Below the pieces are notes generated by a model. It was given only the letters and a program-made list of their open reading frames with translations. It made no database searches and was not told where the DNA came from. Of a stretch of DNA of 64,000 bases, positions 34,496 through 43,822 are shown piece after piece. The first letter of the stretch is position 1; the number at the start of each line of letters is the position of its first letter. Position numbers and translations under genes: made by a program. Source of the DNA: JAICYJ01 sp963797565 (GTDB taxonomy: Bacteria; Actinomycetota; Thermoleophilia; Gaiellales; JAICJC01); assembly GCA_963797565.1 (NCBI GenBank), contig CAWCPM010000015.1, positions 385,186-449,185 of the forward strand, given 5' to 3'.

Positions 34496-37400
34496 ATGGC
34501 GGTGATCGACGGAGAACGGCGTGTGGTCTCGGTGCTGATGGCCGACGTGGCCGGCTCGACCGCAATCGGCGAGCGGCTGGGCCCGGAGCGGTCGAAGTTC
34601 CTGTTCGACGAGGTCATGCGCCTGATGACGACCGAGATCGAGCGCTACGACGGCACCGTCGCGCAGCTGCTCGGCGACGGGCTGCTGGCCATGTTCGGCG
34701 CCCCGATCGCGCACGAGGACGACAGCGAACGGGCCGTGCGCGCCGGCCTCGCCATCCAGCGGGCGCTGGCCGACTACGCCGAGGGCGTGTCCGAGGCCTA
34801 CGGCGTGGAGCTGCGCGCGCGCATCGCCGTGAACACCGGCCCGGTGGTCGTCACCCCCGGCGCCGGCGACGACAGCCGGCGCTACAACGCGCTCGGCGAC
34901 ACCGTCAACGTCACCGCACGGTTGCAGGCGCTGGCCGACGACGCCGAGGTCACCCTCGGCCCGCAGACCGCTGCCCAGGTGCGCGGCTGCTTCGAGCTCG
35001 AGCAGCTGGGCGAGACCACGCTGCGTGGCCGCGAGGCACCGATCGACCGGTTCCGCGTGGTCGGCGAGCTCGAGTACGCGCGCCACCGCCCGGCCGAGCC
35101 GCTGGTCGGCCGCGATCGCGAGCTGGCCGACGTCCGCAACGGGCTGGAGCGCCTGGCCGAGGGCATCGGCATGATCGTCTCGGTCACCGGCGAGCCCGGC
35201 ATCGGCAAGTCGCGCCTGGTGGCCGACGCCGTCGAGCCGCTGCGCGACCGCATCACCGTGCTCGAGGGCCGCGCGCTGTCCTACACCGAGAGCTTCCCCT
35301 ACTGGCCGGTGCGCGAGCTGCTGCGCGACTGGCTGGGCGCCGGCGCCACCGCCGCCGAGGCGCGCGTCCGCCTCGATCTGAAGACCGCCCTGCACGGCGT
35401 GTTCGGCGACGACCCCGAGCCCTACCCGTTCCTGGCCGCGCTGGTCGGCCTGCAGCCTGACGCCGAGACCAACCAGGTGCTGCGCGAGTTCAGCCGTGAG
35501 GCCATGCACCGCCGCAGCATGGAGGTGATGGCCGAGCTGCTCTGCCGCCTGGCCCGCGATCGTCCGCTGCTGGTCGTGTTCGAGGACCTGCACTGGGCGG
35601 ACGAGCCGACGCTTGACCTGATCGACTCGCTGCTGGAGCTGACGGAGCAGGAGCCGTTCGGCCTGGTGCTGCTCTACCGCAACGACCGCGAGGCCGGCTC
35701 CTGGCGGGTCGGCGAGCGCGCCCGCCAGCGCTTCCCGCACCGCTACCGCGAGGTCGAGCTGCGGCCGCTCAGCGATTCGGCCGGAAACGAGCTGCTCGAC
35801 GACCTGGCCGGGGCGCCCGTGTCGGATAACGTCTCGGCGCTCCTGACCCAGCGCGCCGGCGGCAATCCCTTGTTCCTGGGCGAGGCCCTGCGCGACCTGA
35901 TCGAGCGGGGCGCGCTGCAGCGCAGCGACAACGGCTGGTGGGCCGACGACGCCGATCCGCTGGAGGTGCCGGTGCTCGTGCAGGGCGTGCTGCAGGCACG
36001 GCTCGACCGGCTCGATCCGCCCTCCCGCGAGGTGGTGGCCGTGGCCGCCGTCGCCGGCCGCAGGTTCGGCACACCGCTGCTCGAGCAGCTGGTCGATCCG
36101 GCCACCCTGCCCGCCGCGCTCTCGCAGCTGCAGCGCATGGAGCTGATCGTCGAGGAGCAGCGCCGCCCGTTTCCCTCATACCGGTTCCGCCACGGGCTGG
36201 TGCAGGAGGCCGCCTACGCCACCATCACCGACGCCCGCCGTCAGGTGCTGCACGGCCAGGTCGGTCTTGCGCTGGAGCGCCTGATCGACGACGACGACGG
36301 CCCCAGCCCGCGGCTGCTGGCGCATCTGGCCAGGCACTTCCGCGAGGCCCACGACGCCGAGCGTGCCGCCGCCTACCTGATCCGCGCCGGCGACGAGGCG
36401 CGCGGGCTCTACGCCGACCAGGAGGCGATCCACCACTACCGCGAGGCGCGCCGCTTCCTGCAGCAGCTGGGGGACGACCGCCGGTCGCGCGAGACGCTGT
36501 TCAAGATCGCGCTGGTGCACCACCTGGCGTTCGATTACCCGGCCGCCGAGGATGCCTACGACGAGGCCTTCGCGTGCAAGGTGGAGCCGATCGTCCAGAT
36601 CGAGGCGACGGAGCAGCTGGTGACCGCCACCAAGCGGCCGACCGAGCTGGCGCCCGGCCTCGACTACGTGGCCGAGTCCTACATGATCACCGAGCATGTG
36701 TTCAGCGGCCTGCTGCAGGTCGACGCCGACCTGAACGTGATGCCGGCGCTGGCCGACAACTTCCGGGTCTCCGCCGACGGGATCAGCTACCTGTTCCAGA
36801 TCCGCGGCTCCGCGCGCTGGAGCGACGGCGTCCCGGTCACAGCCCACGACTTCGTCCAGACATGGAACAGGGCGCGCGAGCTCGATACCGTGACGGCGTT
36901 CCTGCTGGAGGACGTCGAGCACGCCGAGGCGCTGGACGACCACACGCTCGAGCTGCGGCTGCGCGAGCCCCGCAACTACTTCCTGTACGTGCTGGCCGCG
37001 GCTCCGTCCTACCCCTGGCCGACGCACCTGCTGGCCGAGCGCGGCGACGACTGGCACCGCTCCGAGCCACTGGTATCGAACGGCCCCTACGTGGTGGAGA
37101 GCTGCGACGACGAGCAGCTGGTGCTGCGCGCGAACCCGGAGTTCGACGGGCCCCGCGGGAACGTCGCGCTCGTCCGCATGCAGTTCCAGCCGGCCGCGGC
37201 CCGCAGCGCCTCCGCGATCTGGGAGGACGGGGAGCTGGACATGCTCAGCAACGTCGAGCACCTCCTGACCGGCGAACACACGCTGGCGGAGGTAAGCCCG
37301 GCGCTCGGCACCAGCATGCTCGGGTTCCGGCCCGAGGGCGCAATGGCCGACATCCGCGTCCGGCAGGCGCTGACCGCGCCGCTGATCCAGCTGATGGAGA

Positions 37401-38008
37401 ACCTGGAGGACGAGGGGATGATGGTGCGGCCGGCCCGCGGTGGCGGGCTGCTGCCCCCGGCGATGCCCGGGCACCTGCACATGGTGCAGGCGCCGGTCGG
37501 CATGGAGCGCGCCGCCGAGCTGCTGGCCGAGGCCGGCTACCCCGGTGGCCAGGGCCTGGCCACCGTGCGGCTGGCCGCGTTTCAACCCATGGAGCCGATG
37601 CTGGCCGGTCTCGGAGACCTGATGGGACGGATCGGGGTGACCGTGGACCTCCAGCTGCTGGATGCGGGCTCGATGGTGAGCACGATCGACGCCGACATCT
37701 GGATCTCGGGGTGGGTGGCCGACTACCCGGATCCGCACGGGTTCTTCCGTGGCCTGCTCTCGGCGCGGCACCTGGGCGTGCTGAACGATCCCACGCTGAC
37801 GCAGCTGCTGGCCGACGCCAGCGCGAGCCGCGACCGCGACGCCCGCCTGGCGCTGTTCGCCGAGGTCGACCGCCGGCTTGTCTCCGAGACGCTGCTTGTG
37901 CCGCTCTCCTACGCCCGTTCGGTGCTGCTGCAGCGGCCCTGGGTGCACGGCATCTGGTCGAACGCGCTCACCAGCCTCCGCTTCGACCAGGCCACGGTCG
38001 AGCGCTGA
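34496..38008 (+). CDS. class III cyclase - AAA/STAND ATPase - solute-binding-protein fusion
   Basis: A 1170-residue, apparently cytosolic protein with three parts. Residues about 8-190: class III nucleotidyl cyclase, with metal Asp17 (MADVAGST) and Asp61 (LLGDGLLAMFG), Asp135, Asn138 and Arg142 in NALGDTVNVTARL; the usual purine-selecting Lys is Gln57, so substrate choice is unclear. Residues about 200-560: AAA/STAND ATPase, with Walker A GEPGIGKS (232-239) and Walker B LLVVFEDLHWADE (about 358). Residues about 560-690: TPR-like helices. Residues about 698-1160: an SBP_bac_5-type oligopeptide-binding domain, without signal peptide. The layout suggests a ligand-sensing one-protein switch making cAMP or cGMP. 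BKACE follows 17 nt later. The function is inference. Confidence 0.88.
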   Translation: MAVIDGERRVVSVLMADVAGSTAIGERLGPERSKFLFDEVMRLMTTEIERYDGTVAQLLGDGLLAMFGAPIAHEDDSERAVRAGLAIQRALADYAEGVSEAYGVELRARIAVNTGPVVVTPGAGDDSRRYNALGDTVNVTARLQALADDAEVTLGPQTAAQVRGCFELEQLGETTLRGREAPIDRFRVVGELEYARHRPAEPLVGRDRELADVRNGLERLAEGIGMIVSVTGEPGIGKSRLVADAVEPLRDRITVLEGRALSYTESFPYWPVRELLRDWLGAGATAAEARVRLDLKTALHGVFGDDPEPYPFLAALVGLQPDAETNQVLREFSREAMHRRSMEVMAELLCRLARDRPLLVVFEDLHWADEPTLDLIDSLLELTEQEPFGLVLLYRNDREAGSWRVGERARQRFPHRYREVELRPLSDSAGNELLDDLAGAPVSDNVSALLTQRAGGNPLFLGEALRDLIERGALQRSDNGWWADDADPLEVPVLVQGVLQARLDRLDPPSREVVAVAAVAGRRFGTPLLEQLVDPATLPAALSQLQRMELIVEEQRRPFPSYRFRHGLVQEAAYATITDARRQVLHGQVGLALERLIDDDDGPSPRLLAHLARHFREAHDAERAAAYLIRAGDEARGLYADQEAIHHYREARRFLQQLGDDRRSRETLFKIALVHHLAFDYPAAEDAYDEAFACKVEPIVQIEATEQLVTATKRPTELAPGLDYVAESYMITEHVFSGLLQVDADLNVMPALADNFRVSADGISYLFQIRGSARWSDGVPVTAHDFVQTWNRARELDTVTAFLLEDVEHAEALDDHTLELRLREPRNYFLYVLAAAPSYPWPTHLLAERGDDWHRSEPLVSNGPYVVESCDDEQLVLRANPEFDGPRGNVALVRMQFQPAAARSASAIWEDGELDMLSNVEHLLTGEHTLAEVSPALGTSMLGFRPEGAMADIRVRQALTAPLIQLMENLEDEGMMVRPARGGGLLPPAMPGHLHMVQAPVGMERAAELLAEAGYPGGQGLATVRLAAFQPMEPMLAGLGDLMGRIGVTVDLQLLDAGSMVSTIDADIWISGWVADYPDPHGFFRGLLSARHLGVLNDPTLTQLLADASASRDRDARLALFAEVDRRLVSETLLVPLSYARSVLLQRPWVHGIWSNALTSLRFDQATVER

Positions 38009-38025
38009 GCCGCGCGAACGAGGAG

Positions 38026-38908
38026 GTGTTCATCACCTGCGCGGTGACCGGCGCCGGCGACAGCACCGGTCGCAGCGACCGCGTCCCGGTCACGCCCGCA
38101 CAGATCGCCGACGCCGCGATCGAGGCGGCGCGCGCGGGTGCGGCGATCGCTCACATCCACGTTCGCGATCCCGGCAGCGGCCGCGGCTCGCGCGACGTCG
38201 CCCTCTACCGGGAGGTGGTGCGGCGGGTGCGCGGCGCCGATGTCGACGTGGTGGTGAACCTGACCTGCGGGATGGGCGGCGACCTGATGCTGGGGTCGCC
38301 GCTGCCGCTGCCGCCCGACCCGGAAGCCACCGACATGGCCGGCGCCGAGGAGCGCCTGGCGCACGTGGTGGAGCTGCTGCCCGAGATCTGCACGCTCGAC
38401 TGCGGCAGCATGAACTTCGCGCCCGGCGGCGAGTTCGTGATGGTGAACACCGTGGCCACGCTGCGCACGATGGCGGCGCGGGTGCAGGAGCTGGGAGTGC
38501 GGCCGGAGCTGGAGGTGTTCGACAGCGGCCACATGGTGCTGGTGCACGAGCTGATCCGCGACGGGCTGCTGGACGACCCGGTGCTGATCCAGCTCTGTTG
38601 CGGCATCCCCTACGGCGCCCCGGCCGATCCGGCGACGCTGCTGGCCATGGCCGGGCAGCTGCCGGCCGGCGCGGTGTTCTCGGCCTTCGCGATCGGCCGC
38701 ATGCAGCTGCCGTTCGTGGCGCTGGCTCCTGTGATCGGGGGCAACGTGCGCGTTGGCCTGGAGGACAACCTGTACCTGTCACGCGGCGAGCTGGCGACGA
38801 ACGGCCAGCTGGTGGAGCGGGCGGTGCGGATCCTGGAGGCGATGAACGTGCGGGTGCTGGGCCCGGGCGAGGTGCGGGAGCGGCTGGCGCTGCGGCAGCG
38901 CGGGCTAG
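38026..38908 (+). CDS. BKACE family enzyme (3-keto-5-aminohexanoate cleavage enzyme-like), 3' frame ambiguous
   Basis: Zinc-dependent beta-keto acid cleavage enzyme of the BKACE (DUF849) family; members condense a beta-keto acid with acetyl-CoA to give acetoacetate and a new CoA ester. The N-terminus reads CAVTGAGDST and the zinc His pair is in IAHIHVRDPG (His43, His45). VVNLTCGMGGD and MNFAPGGEFVMVN follow the family pattern. GTG 38026 is the first usual start codon; a CTG overlapping the cyclase stop is possible. The frame stays open to 39570, antisense to a HAD gene. Deleting one G from GGG 38902-38904 makes it end at TAG 38906-38908, within a CTAG shared with the HAD stop. It probably shares the cyclase transcript. 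Confidence 0.83.
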
Positions 38909-39555
38909 TCCAGAAGTCGTTCGATCAGGGCCAGGTCGATCGTCTCGACCAGCTCGTCGGCGGCCGACAGCCGGTCGGCAGTCATCGTGCCGAGCAGGCC
39001 CAGGCAGTACATGCCGGCGGCCTTGGCGGCCAGCACACCCGCCTCGGTGTCCTCGATCACCGCCATCTGACCGGGCTGCAGGTCTGCCACCGATCCGCGC
39101 AGCAGGCCAAGCGCCACCAGGTAGCCCTCGGGGTGGGGCTTTCCCTCCAGCACGTCATCAGATGTGACAATGCAGCTGAACAGGCCGCCGATGCCGGCTG
39201 CGTCGATCACCGGCTGGATCTCCGCCAGCGATGCGCCGGAGACGATCCCGATCGGCGCGCGCTCCGCGGCGGCACGCACCACCTCCCGCATCCGCTCGTC
39301 GACGGTGCTGCCGTCCTGCACCACCCGGCGGTAGGCGTCGACGCGCTCGGCCACGATCGCGTCGACGTCCGCGCGGTCGCCCAGCCAGGTGCGCACCACC
39401 GTCTCGTCGGAGAGACCCGCGAGGCGGTCGATGTACTCCCGGTGTGTGGGCGGCGTGGCGTGGCGGGCCAGCACCTCCGCGGTGACCGCCTCCATCAGGT
39501 GCTCGTCGTCCGAGAGGGTGCCGTTGAAGTCGAAGATCAGCGCGCGGAAGGGCAT
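38905..39555 (-). CDS. HAD-superfamily hydrolase, variant motif I
   Basis: A 216-residue HAD-IA (beta-phosphoglucomutase-like) protein. Motif I is FDFNGTLSDDEH: the first Asp is the nucleophile, but the second Asp of DxDGT is Asn. Motif II is GIVSGAS, motif III the Lys in LEGKPHPEGY, motif IV VIEDTEAGVLAAKAAG. The Asn change removes the usual general acid, as in some other DxN HAD groups, so phosphatase activity may be weak or different. Its minus-strand -10, TAGGCT (plus 39564-39569), lies 8 nt before ATG 39555. Substrate unknown. Confidence 0.87.
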   Translation of the reverse strand: MPFRALIFDFNGTLSDDEHLMEAVTAEVLARHATPPTHREYIDRLAGLSDETVVRTWLGDRADVDAIVAERVDAYRRVVQDGSTVDERMREVVRAAAERAPIGIVSGASLAEIQPVIDAAGIGGLFSCIVTSDDVLEGKPHPEGYLVALGLLRGSVADLQPGQMAVIEDTEAGVLAAKAAGMYCLGLLGTMTADRLSAADELVETIDLALIERLLD

Positions 39556-39580
39556 GGCGGAGGAGCCTAGCGAGCGGGGA

Positions 39581-39586
39581 TACAGT
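39581..39586 (+). promoter_or_regulatory. -10 element TACAGT of the F420-type oxidoreductase (leaderless)
   Basis: TACAGT is followed by 7 nt and ATG 39594. No Shine-Dalgarno is present. Confidence 0.45.
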
Positions 39587-39593
39587 GACCCGC

Positions 39594-40382
39594 ATGACCG
39601 ATCGACCGATCCGCGTCGGCGTCCAGCTGCAGCCTCAGCAGGGCACGCTCTCCAAGATGCGCGAGACCTGGCTGCGGGTCGAGGAGATGGGCGCGGACAC
39701 CGTGTTCAACTGGGATCACTTCCACCCGCTGTACGGCGATCCGGACGGCCCGCACTTCGAGTCCTGGACCGTGCAGGCGGCGATGGCGGAGTCGACCAGC
39801 CGCATCCAGATCGGCTGCCTGGTCACCTGCAACTCCTACCGCAACGCGAACCTGCAGGCCGACATGGCGCGCACCGTCGACCACATCTCCGGCGGCCGCT
39901 TCATCTTCGGCATCGGCGCCGGCTGGTTCCGGCGCGACTACGACGAGTACGGCTACGAGTTCGGCACGGCGCCCGACCGGCTGCGCCACCTCGACCGCTC
40001 GCTGGCCACGATCGTGAAGCGCTGGGGCAGGCTCAACCCGCCGCCCGTGCACGGCCGGCCCCCGATCCTGATCGGCGGCGGTGGCGAGAAGGTGACGCTG
40101 CGCATCACAGCCCAGTACGCCGACATCTGGAACGGGTTCGGCCTGCCCGACGTGGCCCGCCACAAGTGCCAGGTGCTGGACGAGCACTGCCGCCGCCTGG
40201 GCCGCGACCCGAGCGAGATCGAGCGCTCCATCGGCGGGTTCAACGACGAGCGGATCAAGCTGCTCGACGACTACCTGGCGGCCGGCGTCACCCACTTCAT
40301 CATGGGCGTCGGCGGGCCGGACTGGGACATCGGCCGGCTCTCCAAGCTGATCGCCTACCGCGACCAGCACAACGGCGGCTGA
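39594..40382 (+). CDS. LLM-class F420-dependent oxidoreductase
   Basis: A 262-residue luciferase-like TIM-barrel protein. The start RVGVQLQPQQG, NWDHFHPLYGDP with its conserved Trp/His region, IGCLVTCNSYRNANLQADM and the flavin phosphate segment TVDHISGGRFIFGIGAGWF are typical of F420H2-using actinobacterial enzymes. The C-terminus (GVTHFIMGVGGPDWD) closes the barrel. It is the first of several LLM proteins in this stretch, consistent with an F420-rich genome. Substrate unknown. The ATG at 39594 is supported by a -10 element 7 nt upstream. Confidence 0.85.
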   Translation: MTDRPIRVGVQLQPQQGTLSKMRETWLRVEEMGADTVFNWDHFHPLYGDPDGPHFESWTVQAAMAESTSRIQIGCLVTCNSYRNANLQADMARTVDHISGGRFIFGIGAGWFRRDYDEYGYEFGTAPDRLRHLDRSLATIVKRWGRLNPPPVHGRPPILIGGGGEKVTLRITAQYADIWNGFGLPDVARHKCQVLDEHCRRLGRDPSEIERSIGGFNDERIKLLDDYLAAGVTHFIMGVGGPDWDIGRLSKLIAYRDQHNGG

Positions 40383-40385
40383 CGG

Positions 40386-41381
40386 CTACGCGCGGCTGGG
40401 CAGCGGCGGCGGCGCCGCCACCTCGCGACCGCGCGGCACCGACACGGGTGCGCGGTAGATGAACGCGATCGTCGCCCACAGCAGCACGAACCCGGCCATC
40501 TGCCAGCCGTTGATGGTCGCGTCCAGCCAGATGTAGTTCACGACCAGCGCCGTCGCCGGGAAGGCCAGCTCGGCGATGGTTGCGATCGGCGCCGGCGTGG
40601 TGCGCAGGCCGCGGTAGTAGAGCATCATCGCCAGCAGGCCGGAGCCGAGCGCCAGCACCACCAGCCGCATCCAGTCGCTCGCTCCGGCGCTGTGCGCCGG
40701 CAGCAGCGCGTGCTCCGGGATCGCGATCACGGCCAGGAACGGCAGCGCCAGCGAGAAGCGCAGCGCCATCAGCGTGTTCGGCTCGACCTCGCGCAGGCCG
40801 CGCCGGCCGAAGGCGGTGGCCGCTCCCCACAGCGCGGCCGCTCCCAGCGCGTACAGCGCCGGCTTGGCCTGGCTGCCGGTCAGCGCCTCACCCGGCGACA
40901 GCCAGCCGAACGAGAGCAGGTAGGTGCCGATGATGGCGGGGATCACGAGCACGCCGAACTCGGCCTTGGGGCGCTCGCCCAGGATCACCGCGGCGGCGCC
41001 GATCGCCCACAGCGGCTGCGTCTTCTGCAGCAGGATCACGACGTCCGGGTTCGAGTAGGCGGCGGCGAAGGCCTCGGTGAAGAGCAGCGTGGCCAGGGCC
41101 GACCCGCCCCAGCCGATCGCGATCGCCGACAGCCAGCCCATGCGCGACATGCGCCGGATCTGGTCGCGATGCCGCCACAGGATCGGCGCCACCACGCACG
41201 TCAGGATCACGTGCTCGTAGAGCACGATCGTCCAGGCCGACCACTCGGTCGTGAGCGGCTTCCGCAGGACGCCGTCGATGCCCCACAGGGAGGCGCCGGC
41301 GGCGATCAGCATCACGCCGGCGAGCGGCGCGCGCAATACGACCGTATCTCTCCTGCTGCCGATCGCCTCCACGGCGGTCAT
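40386..41381 (-). CDS. EamA/DMT-superfamily transporter
   Basis: A 331-residue membrane protein with ten predicted helices in two five-helix EamA repeats, the drug/metabolite transporter (DMT) layout. Visible parts are GASLWGIDGVLRKPL at the start of repeat 1, LATLLFTEAFAAAYSNPDVV and the repeat-2 opening YALGAAALWGAATAFGRRG. Members export amino acids, metabolites or drugs; nothing here names the substrate. ATG 41381 is only 11 bp from the divergent cofD start, so the two promoters must overlap. Confidence 0.82.
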   Translation of the reverse strand: MTAVEAIGSRRDTVVLRAPLAGVMLIAAGASLWGIDGVLRKPLTTEWSAWTIVLYEHVILTCVVAPILWRHRDQIRRMSRMGWLSAIAIGWGGSALATLLFTEAFAAAYSNPDVVILLQKTQPLWAIGAAAVILGERPKAEFGVLVIPAIIGTYLLSFGWLSPGEALTGSQAKPALYALGAAALWGAATAFGRRGLREVEPNTLMALRFSLALPFLAVIAIPEHALLPAHSAGASDWMRLVVLALGSGLLAMMLYYRGLRTTPAPIATIAELAFPATALVVNYIWLDATINGWQMAGFVLLWATIAFIYRAPVSVPRGREVAAPPPLPSRA

Positions 41382-41392
41382 GATACGCGGCG

Positions 41393-42337
41393 ATGCACGA
41401 CTCTCCCATCACCGTGCTGGCCGGCGGCGTCGGCGGGGCCCGTTTCCTGCAGGGCGTGGTCGAGGTGGTGCCTCCGACCGATGTCGTCGTGGTGGGCAAC
41501 GTGGGCGACGACGTGGAGGCGCATGGGCTGCACGTGTCGCCCGACCTGGACACCGTGCTGTACACCCTGACCGGCTGGATCGACGAGGACAAGGGCTGGG
41601 GTGTTCGCGGCGACAGCGACCGGGCGCTGGAGCGGGCGCGGTTGCTGGGCGCGGACGCGTGGTTCTGGCTGGGCGACCTCGACATCGGCCTGCATCTGGC
41701 CCGCACCGAGGCGCTGCGGCAGGGCGAGCCGCTGAGCGCGGTGACCGCCCGGCTGGCGCAGCGGCTCGGCCTGGGGCTGACGCTGCTGCCGGCCACTGAC
41801 GACCGGCTGCGCACGATCATCGGCACGGCTGAAGGCGAGATCGATTTCCAGACCTACTACGTGCGCCGCCGGCATGCCGACGTGGTCACCTCGATCCGCT
41901 TCGAGGGTGCCGAGACGGCGCGGCCGGCGCCCGGGGTGACCGAGGCGCTGCGCGACGCGCGCGCGATCGTGATCGCGCCGTCGAACCCCCTGATCTCGAT
42001 CGCGCCGATCCTGGCGGTGCCGGGCGTCCGCGAGCTGCTGGCGGCCCGCACCGCGACCTGCGTTGCGGTCAGCCCGATCGTGGCCGGCAGGGCGCTGCGC
42101 GGCCCGGCGGCGACGATGCTGGCGTCGCTCGGGCACGAGGCCTCCCCGGCCGGGGTCGCGGCCATCTACCAGGGGCTGGCCGACGTGCTGGTGCTGGACG
42201 AGCAGGACGCGGAGCTGGCCGCGAGAGTCGAGCAGCTGGGCATGCGGGCGGTGGTGGTGGACACCATCATGCGCGACGCCGCGGCGCGGGAGCGGCTGGC
42301 GCGCGCGGCGCTTGACGCGGCCGGGATCGCCGCGTGA
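41393..42337 (+). CDS. cofD: 2-phospho-L-lactate transferase (F420 biosynthesis)
   Basis: A 314-residue enzyme that joins the activated lactyl (or phosphoenolpyruvyl) group to Fo, giving F420-0 or its dehydro form; called FbiA in actinobacteria. Signatures are the N-terminal VLAGGVGGARFLQGV, NVGDDVEAHGLHVSPDLDTV, WFWLGDLDIGLHL, and IAPSNPLISIAPILAVPG. Length fits CofD. The cofE gene follows with a GTGA overlap (42334-42337). Divergent from the DMT transporter. Confidence 0.96.
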   Translation: MHDSPITVLAGGVGGARFLQGVVEVVPPTDVVVVGNVGDDVEAHGLHVSPDLDTVLYTLTGWIDEDKGWGVRGDSDRALERARLLGADAWFWLGDLDIGLHLARTEALRQGEPLSAVTARLAQRLGLGLTLLPATDDRLRTIIGTAEGEIDFQTYYVRRRHADVVTSIRFEGAETARPAPGVTEALRDARAIVIAPSNPLISIAPILAVPGVRELLAARTATCVAVSPIVAGRALRGPAATMLASLGHEASPAGVAAIYQGLADVLVLDEQDAELAARVEQLGMRAVVVDTIMRDAAARERLARAALDAAGIAA

Positions 42338-43065
42338 GGCTCGAGATCCTGCCGCTGGCCGTGCCGGGCGAGATCGAGGCGGGCGCGGATCTGGCAGGGC
42401 TGCTGCTGGGCGCCGCGCCGTCGCTGGAGACGGGCGATGTGGTGGTGGTGTCGCACAAGGCGGTCAGCAAGTCGGAGGGTCGGGTGGCCGACCTGCGGGA
42501 GGTGACGCCGTCGGCGCGGGCGATCGAGCTGGCCGGGCCGGACGGCGACCCGCGCATGGCCGAGATGGTGCTTCGCGAGAGCCGGCGGATCGTGCGGCGG
42601 CGCGGGTCGCTGCTGATCGCCGAGACGCACCACGGGTTCATCTGCGCCAGCGCCGGGATCGACCGTTCGAACGCGCCGGGCGCGGACAAGGTCGTGCTGC
42701 TGCCGGTCGATCCGGACGCGTCGGCAGCGGCGCTGCGGGCGGAGCTGGAGCGGCGGGGCGGGGTGTCGCTGGCGGTGGTGGTGGCCGACACGATGGGCCG
42801 GCCGCTGCGAAACGGGATCGTGGGCACGGCCATCGGGGTCAGCGGCCTGGAGCCGCTGCGCGGGTACCACGGCCAGGCGGACGCGGCCGGCTACACGCTG
42901 CGAACCACGCAGGTGGCGGTGGCCGACGAGCTGGCGGCGGCCGCCGACCTGGTGCTGGGCAAGCTGGAGCGGGTGCCGGCGGCACTGGTGCGGGGCTTCG
43001 CGGCCGGCGGCGAGGGCACCGCCCGCGAGCTGATCCGCGAGTCGGAGCGCGACCTCTTCATCTAG
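42334..43065 (+). CDS. cofE: F420-0:gamma-glutamyl ligase
   Basis: A 243-residue ligase that adds L-glutamate residues to F420-0. Family parts are GDVVVVSHKAVSKSEGRV, HHGFICASAGIDRSNAPG and VADTMGRPLRNGIVG. Mycobacterial FbiB is longer, having a C-terminal FMN-binding domain that reduces dehydro-F420-0; that domain is absent here, so a separate reductase would be needed if the PEP route is used. GTG 42334 overlaps cofD. Its TAG and that of the convergent TMEM175-like gene share CTAG at 43062-43065. Confidence 0.95.
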   Translation: MRLEILPLAVPGEIEAGADLAGLLLGAAPSLETGDVVVVSHKAVSKSEGRVADLREVTPSARAIELAGPDGDPRMAEMVLRESRRIVRRRGSLLIAETHHGFICASAGIDRSNAPGADKVVLLPVDPDASAAALRAELERRGGVSLAVVVADTMGRPLRNGIVGTAIGVSGLEPLRGYHGQADAAGYTLRTTQVAVADELAAAADLVLGKLERVPAALVRGFAAGGEGTARELIRESERDLFI

Positions 43066-43670
43066 CGGGTCGTGCGGTAGAAGAGCGCGCCGGCGGGCAC
43101 GTAGAACGCGGCCAGGATCAGGGTCAGGATGACGCTTGCCAGCGGATTCACGAAGGCCACCGCCAGCACCACGAGGTAGAGCACGATGCCGGGGTCGAAG
43201 GCGCGCGAGATCGCGTCCAGCTTCGACTGCGGCACGGCCTCGGCGATCAGCCGGCGGCCGTGGCGGGCGTAGCGCCACCAGATGTTGTAGAGCACGGACA
43301 TCGCCAGCAGGGTCAGATCGTACGCGTAGACGGCGGCGTGCTCACCCTGGTTCTGGAGGTGGTCGGCCACGAGTTTGGTGGGGAAGGGGATGAAGGCGAC
43401 CACCATCAGGAGCACGATGTTGATGAACAGCATGGTGCGATCGACGCGGGCCATGCAGCCGACGCATTCGTGGTGGTTGACCCAGATGATGCCGATGATC
43501 AGGAAGCTGGTGGCGTAGGCCAGGTACGAGGGCCAGAGGTCGACGAGGGCCCGGCCGAGGTGCTGGTCGGTGCCGGTGCCGACGCCGATCTCGAGCACCA
43601 GCAGCGTCGCGGCGATCGCGAACACGCCGTCCGAGAACGCCTCCATGCGTGCGGTGCCGACGTCCTCCAT
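43062..43670 (-). CDS. TMEM175-family (DUF1211) potassium channel-like protein
   Basis: A 202-residue membrane protein with about six helices. The first helix has the family signature RMEAFSDGVFAIAATLLVLE, the RxxxFSDG...T region that lines the pore in TMEM175 channels. The second half (ISRAFDPGIVLYLVVLA) looks like an unrelated set of helices. Bacterial members form tetrameric potassium-selective channels. Its stop codon shares CTAG with cofE. A gene-free stretch with phased repeats lies upstream of its start at 43670. Confidence 0.9.
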   Translation of the reverse strand: MEDVGTARMEAFSDGVFAIAATLLVLEIGVGTGTDQHLGRALVDLWPSYLAYATSFLIIGIIWVNHHECVGCMARVDRTMLFINIVLLMVVAFIPFPTKLVADHLQNQGEHAAVYAYDLTLLAMSVLYNIWWRYARHGRRLIAEAVPQSKLDAISRAFDPGIVLYLVVLAVAFVNPLASVILTLILAAFYVPAGALFYRTTR

Positions 43671-43822
43671 GCCGCCATCTTCGCCGCGCCCTCGGACGCC
43701 GAGGAGGCCGACTCGGCGCGGGCGGCGATGCCGGACTTCGCCACGTAGGCCCGTTCAATCGGTGCCGATCTCCGTCTGAACGCCCGTGACCTCGCCGTGG
43801 CGTTCCTGTGACGTTTCACGCC

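Noticed and set aside
38909..39570. Continuation of the BKACE frame to 39570
   Set aside because: It is antisense to the whole HAD gene, and family proteins end near 38905.
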